Origin: Opitutaceae bacterium
GTDB lineage: Bacteria > Verrucomicrobiota > Verrucomicrobiia > Opitutales > Opitutaceae
Assembly: GCA_016794665.1 (NCBI GenBank)
Contig: JAEUHB010000103.1
Span: forward strand, 1 to 51,540
Length of the DNA: 51,540 nt
Direction of reading: 5' to 3'
Shown here piece by piece: positions 26,600 through 34,413 of the stretch. The notes under the pieces are model-generated. The model saw only the letters and a program-made list of their open reading frames with translations. It had not been told where the DNA came from and searched no databases. Made by a program: the position numbers and the translations under genes. Within the stretch, counting starts at the first letter, position 1, and each line of letters begins with the position of its first letter.

Positions 26600-27843
26600 A
26601 CTTCGCTGTCCGCCAGTTTCGGGTTGGTCGTGGCGTGCTCTTCAGCGCCTTGGCGTTCAGTGTGCCGTGCGCGGCCGCAGATGCCCCTGCCGGTCCGCCG
26701 CCGGGGGTCGTCATCGCGCGCAGCCCCGATCCGGATCGGGCCTACGTCGGCACGCCGGCGATCGCGATCCTGCCGGACGGCACCTACGTGGCCGCGCACG
26801 ATTTCTTCGGGAAAAACCCTGCGCTCACGGACACGACCCAGGTGTTCGGCTCGCGCGACCGCGGCGCCACCTGGACGTTCCTCTCCACGATTCGCGGCCA
26901 GGCGTGGTTCACGCTCTTTGTGCATCGCGGCGCGCTCTACTTGCACGGGACGGCCAGCCGTTACGGCGACCTCACCATCAGGCGCTCGACGGATGGCGGA
27001 CGCACGTGGACCGAACCGCGGGACGAGCGGACCGGTCGGCTCATCCGCGGGCGATTTCACGGCGCGCCCGTGCCGGTGGTCGAGCACGCCGGGCGACTCT
27101 GGCGCGCGGTCGAGGAGCGGGTGAACGATCTCCAGTGGCCGCTGCATTTTTCCTCGCTCGTCGTTTCCGCGCCGGCCGGCTCCGACCTGCTCGACGCCGC
27201 CAATTGGACGCGCACCAACGGCGCCGTCTTCGACGCGGCGTGGTTCAATGGCCGCCGTCCGGGCTGGCTCGAGGGCAATGTAGTCGTCGCGCCCGGCGGC
27301 GCGCTTGTGAACATCCTCCGCCTCCACGCGGAGCCGCGCGCCGATGACGCGTTGGCGCCCACTGGCGGCGCCACGGGCATACCTCGTTACGAAGTCGGCG
27401 TCCGCTGCGAGGTCTCGGCCGACGGCCGCACGCAGACGTTCGATGCCCGGCGCGGCTTCGTCCATTTCCCCGGCTCGCAGTCGAAATACACCATCCGCTT
27501 CGACGCCCGCACGCAGCGCTACTGGGCGCTCGTGCAAAAAATCACCCATCCGCACGAGGGCCGCGAATGGGTGACCAGCCCGATCCACCAGCGCAACGTC
27601 ACGGTGCTCACCTCTTCCGCCGACTTGCGCACGTGGCGCGAGGAGCGCGTTGTGCTCAGCCATCGCGCCGGCGAGACGCTGCGACAGGATGACCGCGTCG
27701 CCTGGCAATACCTCGACTGGCAGTTCGACGGCGAGGACCTCGTCGCCGTCTCGCGCACCTCGTGGGGCGGTCAGAATTACCACAACGCCAACCTGATGAC
27801 GTTTCATCGCATCGCGCGCTTTCGTGATTCCTCTTTTCCATGA
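26596..27843 (+). CDS. Exported sialidase-like propeller protein, second family
   Basis: A 415-residue protein with hydrophobic leader (about 12-27, VLFSALAFSVPCAAAD). The start is the TTG at 26596, which overlaps the previous stop by 4 bases and supplies basic residues before the hydrophobic core; a GTG at 26635 is less likely because it would remove them. Family features are YVGTPAIAILPDGTYVAAHD, an Asp-box-like RSTDGGRTWTEP, a variant SRDRGATWTF, FHGAPVPVVEHAGRLWRAVE and a late WQYLDWQFDGEDLVAVSRTS. It belongs to the broad sialidase superfamily but differs from the other three propellers here. No FRIP motif is visible. Translation is probably coupled to the preceding propeller and, through an ATGA overlap, to the following aldolase. 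Confidence 0.8.
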   Translation: MNFAVRQFRVGRGVLFSALAFSVPCAAADAPAGPPPGVVIARSPDPDRAYVGTPAIAILPDGTYVAAHDFFGKNPALTDTTQVFGSRDRGATWTFLSTIRGQAWFTLFVHRGALYLHGTASRYGDLTIRRSTDGGRTWTEPRDERTGRLIRGRFHGAPVPVVEHAGRLWRAVEERVNDLQWPLHFSSLVVSAPAGSDLLDAANWTRTNGAVFDAAWFNGRRPGWLEGNVVVAPGGALVNILRLHAEPRADDALAPTGGATGIPRYEVGVRCEVSADGRTQTFDARRGFVHFPGSQSKYTIRFDARTQRYWALVQKITHPHEGREWVTSPIHQRNVTVLTSSADLRTWREERVVLSHRAGETLRQDDRVAWQYLDWQFDGEDLVAVSRTSWGGQNYHNANLMTFHRIARFRDSSFP

Positions 27844-28766
27844 AAAACGACTACCGGCCCTCCGGCATCTACTCCGCCCAATGGCTGCCCACCGATTCCG
27901 GTGGCGTCCTCGATCGCGCCGCGCTCGCCGCGCACATTGCCTTCGAGCGTCGCGCCGGGATCTCCGGCCTGCTCGCGCTCGGCAGCACGGGTGAGTTTCC
28001 CTTTTTCCTGCCCGAGGAGCGCAAGCGCGCCTTGGCCGCGATTGCGGAGATTGCGGCGCCGTTGCCCGTCATCGCCAACGTCACCGATCTGCGCCCGCGC
28101 GTCGCCGCGGACCTCGGGAAGTTCGCCCGCTCGCTGGGCCTGCCCGCGATCACGATCATGCCGCCGCCGTTTTTCCCGGCGTCGCAGGCCGACATCCTCG
28201 CGCATTTCCTCCACGTGGCCGAGGCCGCGGGGCTGCCGGTGATGCTCTACAATTTCCCCGAACTCACCGGCAAGCGCATCGACCTCGCGACCATCGCCGC
28301 CTTTGCGGACCGTGCGCCGATGTGCGCGATCAAGCAGAGCGGCGGCGAGTTTGCCTACCACCGCGACCTGATCGCGCTTGGGCGGGAGAAGAAGTTCGTG
28401 GTCATGTCGGGCGCCGACACGCGCCTCACCGAGGTCTTTGCCATGGGGGCCGCGGGCTGCACGGGAGGCCTTGTGAACATTGTGCCCGAACTCATGGTTG
28501 ATATTTATCGCTGCTCCGCCGCCGGGCGTCCGGGTGACGCGGCGCTATCGGCCGCGCGCATGGTCGAGCTGGGGCGGGTGATCGACCAGCTCGCGTTTCC
28601 GCCCAATGTCGGCGCGGGCCTCGCGGCGCGCGGCTTCACTCCCGGCGCCCCGAAGTCGATCCTCTCGCCCGAGTCGCGGGCGCTGGCCGTGAAGATTGAG
28701 TCCGAACTGCGCGCCCTGTTCCGCCAATGGGGCCTCGTGCTCGGGCCGCTTGCGGCCGCAGCGTAG
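27840..28766 (+). CDS. DapA/NanA-type class I aldolase (2-keto acid lyase)
   Basis: A 308-residue cytoplasmic TIM-barrel enzyme of the dihydrodipicolinate synthase/N-acetylneuraminate lyase family. Visible signatures are the pyruvyl-binding LGSTGEF (47-53), Tyr137 in LYNFPE and the Schiff-base Lys165 in CAIKQSGG. The family joins or splits pyruvate and an aldehyde; members act on sialic acid, 2-keto-3-deoxy sugar acids or related compounds. It lacks a signal peptide, unlike the genes before it, and overlaps the preceding propeller by ATGA. At the end of a sulfatase/propeller block a catabolic aldolase, cleaving a 2-keto-3-deoxy or nonulosonic acid, is more likely than lysine biosynthesis. The exact substrate cannot be read from the sequence. 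Confidence 0.9.
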   Translation: MKNDYRPSGIYSAQWLPTDSGGVLDRAALAAHIAFERRAGISGLLALGSTGEFPFFLPEERKRALAAIAEIAAPLPVIANVTDLRPRVAADLGKFARSLGLPAITIMPPPFFPASQADILAHFLHVAEAAGLPVMLYNFPELTGKRIDLATIAAFADRAPMCAIKQSGGEFAYHRDLIALGREKKFVVMSGADTRLTEVFAMGAAGCTGGLVNIVPELMVDIYRCSAAGRPGDAALSAARMVELGRVIDQLAFPPNVGAGLAARGFTPGAPKSILSPESRALAVKIESELRALFRQWGLVLGPLAAAA

Positions 28767-28876
28767 ATTCGACAACGGCCCGGTGTTTCGCCCAGCCTTT
28801 GCGCGCGCGGCCTGATGTTCGCGCCACGCCCTTCCTGTCGCCATCCCGCGTTCCTTTTCCCCCTCCACGCTCCTTC

Positions 28877-30109
28877 ATGCCCCCCGCCCAAAACGTCCTA
28901 CGCTACGCCTGGCTCGTCGTCGCGCTCCTCTTTCCCGTGGCGCTCCTCAACTACCTCGACCGCCAGATGCTCGCGACGATGAAGGCCTCGATGGTCGCCG
29001 ACATCCCGAGCATCGCGAACAAGGCCGATTGGGGCCTCATCCTCGGGTGCTTCAAATGGACTTACGCCGTGCTCAGCCCCTTCGGCGGCTACGTGGCGGA
29101 TCGGCTGGGCAAACGCTGGGTGATCGGGGGGAGCCTCTTTGTGTGGTCGGCGGTCACGTGGTGGACGGGCCATGTCTCCACCTTCAACGAGCTGCTGGCG
29201 GCGCGTGCGCTCATGGGCATCAGCGAGGCTTTCTACATCCCCGCGGCCCTCGCGCTCATCTCGGAGTATCATTTCGGCGACACGCGCTCGCGCGCGGTGG
29301 GCGTGCACCAGACCGGGATTTACGTCGGGCAGATCCTCGGCGGCTTCGCCGGCTACGTGGCCGATGCGCCGGACTATGGCTGGCGCTGGATGTTCACCAC
29401 ATGCGGGATGATCGGGGTGGTCTACGCGCTGCCGTTGCTCGCGGCGTTGCGTGATCCGGTGCGGCCGGCGGCCCCGGCTGGGGAGACGGACAACAAGCCG
29501 GCCACCGGGGTCGTCCGCGGCCTGCTGGGTGACCGCAATTTCCTCCTGCTCGTCGCCTACTTCACGTTGCCGGCGATCGCGGGCTGGGTGGTGCGCGACT
29601 GGATGCCGGAGATCCTCCGGGAGAAATTCTCGCTCGGCCAGGGCAAGGCCGGGATGAGCGCGATTCTCTACGTGCAGCTGGCGTCCCTGGTGGGCGCGCT
29701 CCTCGGCGGCACGCTCGCCGATCGGTGGATGAAGACCACGAACCGCGGCCGCATCTACACGAGCGCGATCGGCATGGCGCTGTTCCTGCCGGCGCTCTTC
29801 GGTGTCGGCAATGCGCCCACGCTCGCCTTCGCCATCGCGGGCCTCGTGATCTTCGGCCTCGGGTGGGGGTTTTTCGACTGCAACAACATGCCGATCCTCT
29901 GCCAGATCGCGCGGCCCGAGTGGCGGGCCACGGGCTACGGGATCATGAACCTCGTGAGCATTACGTGCGGCGGTCTGGGGGACTATTTCTTCGGTGTGCT
30001 GCGCGACCGCCACGTGCCGCTGAACCTGATCTTCGGCTCGTTTGCCGGCGTCGCGCTGCTCTCGATCGGAATCGTGCTGCTGATCCGGCCGCGGAGCCAG
30101 CCGGGCTGA
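28877..30109 (+). CDS. MFS transporter, sugar-acid type
   Basis: A 410-residue integral membrane protein with about twelve hydrophobic segments. The loop 2-3 MFS signature is GGYVADRLGKRWVIGGSLF, and TM1 holds LLNYLDRQML, a hallmark of the anion:cation symporter (hexuronate/glucarate ExuT-like) branch. Other typical parts are ARALMGISEAFYIPAALALI and a C-terminal half with LGGTLADRWM. It would carry an acidic monosaccharide across the inner membrane, matching the aldolase located 110 bases upstream. ATG 28877 follows a long pyrimidine tract; an upstream in-frame GTG extension from 28727 overlaps the aldolase and looks non-coding. It is the last gene of the block and converges on a minus-strand gene after 4 bases. 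Confidence 0.93.
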   Translation: MPPAQNVLRYAWLVVALLFPVALLNYLDRQMLATMKASMVADIPSIANKADWGLILGCFKWTYAVLSPFGGYVADRLGKRWVIGGSLFVWSAVTWWTGHVSTFNELLAARALMGISEAFYIPAALALISEYHFGDTRSRAVGVHQTGIYVGQILGGFAGYVADAPDYGWRWMFTTCGMIGVVYALPLLAALRDPVRPAAPAGETDNKPATGVVRGLLGDRNFLLLVAYFTLPAIAGWVVRDWMPEILREKFSLGQGKAGMSAILYVQLASLVGALLGGTLADRWMKTTNRGRIYTSAIGMALFLPALFGVGNAPTLAFAIAGLVIFGLGWGFFDCNNMPILCQIARPEWRATGYGIMNLVSITCGGLGDYFFGVLRDRHVPLNLIFGSFAGVALLSIGIVLLIRPRSQPG

Positions 30110-30113
30110 TTGC

Positions 30114-30581
30114 TCAGGCGGCCGGCTGGCGTTGGTCCGCCGGTGGCTCGCGCAGCTGCGCCACGACCGCGTCGGCGCAGCGGTTGATCACGTGGATGTA
30201 TTTTTTCATGCGCCATACGCGCCAGGGCGCCGCGTAGTTGACGACCCACTCGTCCGCAAGCCGGTGCGGATCCCGGGCGCCGCGCTCTATGCTGATCCAG
30301 ACATGGTCGCTGATCCTGCGTCGCTGCGTGAGCATGTCGTCGCGGTGGTCGAGCGACCCGAGGTCGAGCAGGACGAGCTTCGTGGCGGTCAGCAGCGCCC
30401 GGGCCTCGGCGGGGTCGCGGGCGCGCGATAGAATTTCATGCCGATTCTGATCCACGAAGGCCGGGAGTTTCGCCACGTAGCCTTGCATGCGGCCGGTGTC
30501 CCAGCGCAGCTCCATTGCCTTCCGCTCTTCTTCCGAAAGGTGCTCGAACCTCGCCAGCCGGTCTTCGCCCGCGTCGTGCAT
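30114..30581 (-). CDS. Uncharacterised 155-residue protein
   Basis: I do not recognise this family. It is a soluble, charged protein without signal peptide or membrane segment. Notable stretches are LSEEERKAMELRWDTGRMQG near the N-terminus, VLLDLGSLDHRDDMLTQRRR in the middle and the Trp/Lys-rich APWRVWRMKKYIHVINRCAD near the C-terminus. Predicted content is mostly helical. It lies 63 bases downstream of the MacB-like permease on the same strand and could be the last gene of that operon, but there is no functional link visible. Tail-to-tail with the MFS gene. The reading frame has sensible composition for its neighbours, which is why I accept it as coding. Confidence 0.65.
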   Translation of the reverse strand: MHDAGEDRLARFEHLSEEERKAMELRWDTGRMQGYVAKLPAFVDQNRHEILSRARDPAEARALLTATKLVLLDLGSLDHRDDMLTQRRRISDHVWISIERGARDPHRLADEWVVNYAAPWRVWRMKKYIHVINRCADAVVAQLREPPADQRQPAA

Positions 30582-30644
30582 GGCGGAGAGAGAATGCCGT
30601 TTGCGCGGGCTGGCAACCGGCGCGGCGTGCGTAACTCCGTGGCG

Positions 30645-31841
30645 TTACGCGACCGACTTGATGGCGGCGGCGGGCTCCAGCCGCGCCGCTTGGTAGGCGG
30701 GGAAAAATCCCGCCAGCACGCCCACTGCGGCCGCAAGGCCGAGGCCAAGCACCGGGATGGCGCCTGGCAGGGCGTAGTCCCATTGGGCGTAGGCCGCGAT
30801 GGCCTTCGTTGCGGCGACGCCCAGAGGCACGCCGAGAGCGCCGCCCGCGCCGCAAAGCAAGATCGCCTCGAAAAGGAACTGCGCCTGGATGTCGCCCCGC
30901 AGGGCGCCGAGCGCACGGCGCAGGCCAATCTCCACGCGGCGTTGGGCGACGGCGAGCATCAGGCTGTTCATGATGCCGGTGCCCCCGAGCACGAGCGCGA
31001 TGCTGCCCGTCGCACCCAGCAGGAGCGCGAAGAGCTTGAGCTGCCGGTGCATTTCCTCGAGCAGCGCGGCGGCGCTCACGCCCTGGACGGCGAGGCCTTC
31101 GGCGGCGGCTTGCAGGAACGCGACCGCGTCATCCACCACCTGCGCGGTTTCGGCCGCGGCCGCATGTTGTGCGTAGACGACGCCGATCTCGGCCCCTTCG
31201 ACGATGCGGGCAAACGACTCCGCGTGCATGAGGACCGCCTGATTGAGGTCGCCTTGGTGCAGCTTGATGGCCTGCGCGGGCGCGAGCACGCCGATGATGG
31301 TGAGCAGGCGCCCATCGACGGAAACCTGCCGGCCGACGAGCGGGCCCTCGCCGCCGCCGCGGAGGCTCCTCGCCTGATCGCGGCCGACGACGACAAACGA
31401 TTCCGTGCGATCCAGATCGGTGAGCAGCCGGCCCTCGGCGGCGGTGAGGCCGTTGAGATCGACGAAGGCCTCCGTCACGCCGAGGAGCGGGGCCTGCACG
31501 GTGCGTCCCGTGAAGCCGATTGCGCTGCGGCGCTCCATCAGCGGCGCCACGCGGCGCAGCGCGGGCACGGCCTCCGGCAGCCGCCGCACCAGATCGAGAT
31601 CGATCGCGGGAGCGCGCCGGCCGGCGGGCGTGGCGCCGGACGTTTTCCGGATCACGATAACGTCCGTGCCGGTGCGGTCGAACTGTTCGAGCGACTCGCG
31701 GCGCACGATCAGCGTGAGCGCGAGCATGGCGACGACCGCGCCGATGCCGACCGCAAGGCCCGCGAGCGCGAGCAGGTTGCGGCGCCACGCATCGGCGAGG
31801 GAGTGGACGGCGATGCGGAGGTTGGTGGCGTGGGGAATCAT
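30645..31841 (-). CDS. MacB-like ABC transporter permease (FtsX family)
   Basis: A 398-residue inner-membrane permease. It shows the N-terminal transmembrane helix (about 23-45, LLALAGLAVGIGAVVAMLAL), a large periplasmic MacB-type core domain (about 50-260) and three C-terminal helices. The FtsX signature lies around TGIMNSLMLAVAQRRVEIGLRRALGA, with the end LAGFFPAYQAARLEPAAAIK. The ATPase is a separate gene, overlapping by 4 bases, so this is the split (YknZ/LolC-like) form rather than the fused MacB. Together with the upstream adaptor and TolC-like genes it would form a mechanotransmitting exporter across both membranes. Substrate unknown; peptides, lipids or macrolide-like compounds are typical. 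Confidence 0.92.
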   Translation of the reverse strand: MIPHATNLRIAVHSLADAWRRNLLALAGLAVGIGAVVAMLALTLIVRRESLEQFDRTGTDVIVIRKTSGATPAGRRAPAIDLDLVRRLPEAVPALRRVAPLMERRSAIGFTGRTVQAPLLGVTEAFVDLNGLTAAEGRLLTDLDRTESFVVVGRDQARSLRGGGEGPLVGRQVSVDGRLLTIIGVLAPAQAIKLHQGDLNQAVLMHAESFARIVEGAEIGVVYAQHAAAAETAQVVDDAVAFLQAAAEGLAVQGVSAAALLEEMHRQLKLFALLLGATGSIALVLGGTGIMNSLMLAVAQRRVEIGLRRALGALRGDIQAQFLFEAILLCGAGGALGVPLGVAATKAIAAYAQWDYALPGAIPVLGLGLAAAVGVLAGFFPAYQAARLEPAAAIKSVA

Positions 31842-32533
31842 GCGGGCACGGTCGCGCCGGCGGCGTGCAGTCGGCCGGCCTCGAGCACGTGGCGGCGGTC
31901 GCCTGCGGCGAGGTCGGCGGGGTTGTGGGAAATCAACACGAGCACGGCGCCCGTGTCTCGGCAGTGGTCGCGGACGTGGCGCATGGTCTCGGCCCCGGTG
32001 CGCGGATCGAGGGACGCGGTGGGCTCGTCGGCGAGGATCAGCCGAGGCGAGCCAACGAGGGCCCGCGCGATGGCGACGCGCTGAAGCTGCCCGCCGGAGA
32101 GCTGGCCGGGGCGGTGTTTGGCAAAGGCCTCGAGCCCGAGCCTCGCCAGCACGGCGCGGGCGGCGCGGCGCGCCGCGTAAGGCCGCTGTCCGCGGTAGAC
32201 GAGCGGGACGGCGGCGTTTTCCTCAGCGGTCAGGCGCGGGAGCATCGGCGACGACTGGAACACAAAGCCGATCTTCTGGTTGCGCAGCACGGTGCGTTCG
32301 TCGTCGTCGAGCACGCCGAGGTCACGGCCGTCGAGGCGATAGGTGCCCGCGTCCGGCCGATCGAGCAGGCCGAGGAGATTGAGGAGCGTCGACTTGCCGG
32401 AGCCGGAGGGGCCATCGATGGCGACGGTCTCGCCGGGAAATATACGCAGCGAAACGCCGCGCAGCGCAGCGATCGCAACCGGGCCGACGTGAAACGTCCG
32501 CTCAAGCGCCTCGATTTCGATGACGGGCGTCAT
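31838..32533 (-). CDS. MacB/LolD-type ABC transporter ATPase
   Basis: A 231-residue cytoplasmic ATPase. Walker A GPSGSGKST (41-49), signature LSGGQ (145-149), Walker B LILADEPT (165-172) and the H-loop ISHN are all intact. The length and the sequence NLLGLLDRPDAGTYRLDGRD are typical of the MacB/LolD (o228) subfamily that pairs with FtsX-type permeases. It overlaps the adaptor gene upstream and the permease gene downstream by 4 bases each (ATGA), so the three are almost surely co-translated as one transporter. Confidence 0.95.
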   Translation of the reverse strand: MTPVIEIEALERTFHVGPVAIAALRGVSLRIFPGETVAIDGPSGSGKSTLLNLLGLLDRPDAGTYRLDGRDLGVLDDDERTVLRNQKIGFVFQSSPMLPRLTAEENAAVPLVYRGQRPYAARRAARAVLARLGLEAFAKHRPGQLSGGQLQRVAIARALVGSPRLILADEPTASLDPRTGAETMRHVRDHCRDTGAVLVLISHNPADLAAGDRRHVLEAGRLHAAGATVPA

Positions 32534-34413
32534 GGCACCTGCTTCGCGTTCGCCGCGACCACGTCGCCCGCGGAGAGACCGGAGCGAATCTCAACGGCAT
32601 CGGCGAGCACGACTCCGGTGGTGACTTTCACGGTCTCAGGCGCGCCCTTGGCGTCGCGGCGGAACACGGTCGCGTTGCCGCCGGCGCGGCGCACGGCGGC
32701 GACAGGCACGATGACGGCGGAGGCTTTTTCGTAAACCGTGATGTCGACGCGCGCCGACATGCCGAGGCGCACGGTCGCCAGCTCCGCGGCGGAGAGCTGG
32801 CCCGTTTTCGCGATCAGCTCGAAGTAAGGCCGCCCGCCGGCGACCACCGCCTGGGAGGAGACGTAGGCGATCTTGCCGGCGAGCTTGAGGCCCGAGAAGG
32901 CGTCGCCGGAGATGATGACCGGTTGCTCGTGGCGGATGCGCGCGATGTCGACCTCGTCGGCGCGGGTCTTCACCGCGACGCCCTCGAGGTTGCCGATCGC
33001 GAGGAGGATGTCCGATTGGTTGATCGTCATGCCCTGCTCGTAGAAGCCGTCGAAGCCGGAGGGGCGGCCGGCGGCGGGGCGCGTGCTCGGCAGAATCACG
33101 ATCCCGGAAAACGGCGCGCGAATCTCGGTGCGCGCGAGCTTCGCCTTGAGGTCCACGAGGCGCAGGCGGATGTTTTCCACATCGTAGCGGGCGGAAGTGA
33201 CGCGCTCCGCGGTGGCGGCGGCGCGAACGAGGGCGAGTTCGTCCTCAGCGGCGCGGAAATCGGCCTCCTGCGTGGCGAATTGCTGGCGGGCGCTGTCGAG
33301 CGAGGCTTGCGCGATGATGCCCAGCTTGAAGAGCGCGTCCATCTCGCGGAGATTGCGCTCGTTGGCCTCGAAGTTGAGCCGGGCCTTGGCGAGGGCGCGC
33401 TCGGCGCGGGCGACCTCGGGGCCCTTGGACCAGTTCTCCAGCCGGCTCAGCTCGGCGGCGGCGCGGAAGTGCGCGGCCTCGGTATTGCGGAAATCCACCT
33501 CGACCTCGGTGGCGTCGAGCTTGGCGAGGAGCTGGTCCTTGGTGACGAGCTCGCCGTATTCGAAGCGCTTTTCCGCGATGCGGCCGCGGAAAGGCGCGGT
33601 GAGGTTGCGAATCTCCAGGGGCTCGATGTTGCCGAGCAGCGGTATGCCCGTGCGCACCGGCGCGGCGGCCACGGTGTGCCACGCGATCGCGGCGGGCGCG
33701 GCGGTGGCCTTGGCGGAGGATTTCTTCCCTCCGATTCCAAGCCACGCGAAGAGGCCGATGGCGACAAAGAGCGCCACGCCGGCGAGCATCGCGACGAGGC
33801 GCGTGGTTTGGATGCGGCGGCTCAGCAGCGCATGGGCGGCGGCGTTCTCCTCAATCCGGAGAAAGGCGCGCTGCAACTCGGCGTGCTTGGCCTCGAGGGC
33901 GGTGTGCAGCGTGTGCTCGGAGTCATGGACCTTCTTGAGTCGCAGGAAAAGCTGCGCGTTCTCGATCGCGGTGCCGGCTTGGCCGCAGATGGCATCGAGC
34001 AGCGTCTCTTCGCGCGGCGTGAGCGGGCCGCGGCGGCGGTTGAGCAGCTGGATCACGCCGATGCGCTTGCCGGTGCTGTCGCAGACCGGGCGGCAATAGA
34101 GGTCGCGGGTGTGGAAACCGGTGCCGCGATCGATGCTGCCGGTGAAGCGGGGATCGGAGTAGGCATCGGCGAGCTGCACGGTCTCGCCGGTTTCGAACAC
34201 GTGCATGGAGAGGCCGCGGCCGCGCGGCACGCGCACCTCGCCCGTGCCCTCGGCGACCGGGCTCCACATCTCGCCGGTGGCGTCGTCATGGATGAAAAGC
34301 GCGGTGCGCTCGACCTCGAGGAACTCCGTCACGCGCTCCATGATCTGGAGGAGGATGCGGGCGAGGCTCAGCGAATCGGGCGCGGATGGCAGCGGGACGG
34401 GGGAGGCTTTCAC
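32530..34413 (-). CDS. GAF-domain-fused HlyD/MacA-type efflux adaptor
   Basis: A 627-residue protein that combines two normally separate modules. Residues about 15-157 form a GAF domain (VTEFLEVERTALFIHDD, RVPRGRGLSMHVFETGE, YCRPVCDSTGKRIGVIQLLN). A short coiled helix leads to a transmembrane helix at about 204-226 (LVAMLAGVALFVAIGLFAWL). Residues about 245-625 are a membrane-fusion adaptor with lipoyl/barrel-sandwich halves (APFRGRIAEKRFEYGELVTK; AKLARTEIRAPFSGIVI), a long alpha-hairpin between them (about 310-430) and a beta-barrel/membrane-proximal end. The topology places GAF in the cytoplasm and the adaptor in the periplasm. The start is a GTG overlapping the TolC stop by 4 bases. The GAF part may sense a small ligand and gate the pump; this is inference. 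Confidence 0.88.
   Translation of the reverse strand: MKASPVPLPSAPDSLSLARILLQIMERVTEFLEVERTALFIHDDATGEMWSPVAEGTGEVRVPRGRGLSMHVFETGETVQLADAYSDPRFTGSIDRGTGFHTRDLYCRPVCDSTGKRIGVIQLLNRRRGPLTPREETLLDAICGQAGTAIENAQLFLRLKKVHDSEHTLHTALEAKHAELQRAFLRIEENAAAHALLSRRIQTTRLVAMLAGVALFVAIGLFAWLGIGGKKSSAKATAAPAAIAWHTVAAAPVRTGIPLLGNIEPLEIRNLTAPFRGRIAEKRFEYGELVTKDQLLAKLDATEVEVDFRNTEAAHFRAAAELSRLENWSKGPEVARAERALAKARLNFEANERNLREMDALFKLGIIAQASLDSARQQFATQEADFRAAEDELALVRAAATAERVTSARYDVENIRLRLVDLKAKLARTEIRAPFSGIVILPSTRPAAGRPSGFDGFYEQGMTINQSDILLAIGNLEGVAVKTRADEVDIARIRHEQPVIISGDAFSGLKLAGKIAYVSSQAVVAGGRPYFELIAKTGQLSAAELATVRLGMSARVDITVYEKASAVIVPVAAVRRAGGNATVFRRDAKGAPETVKVTTGVVLADAVEIRSGLSAGDVVAANAKQVP

Noticed and set aside
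30438..32084. 548-codon plus-strand frame across the MacB-like permease and ATPase genes
   Set aside because: It crosses several supported minus-strand genes and has biased composition with no recognisable motif.
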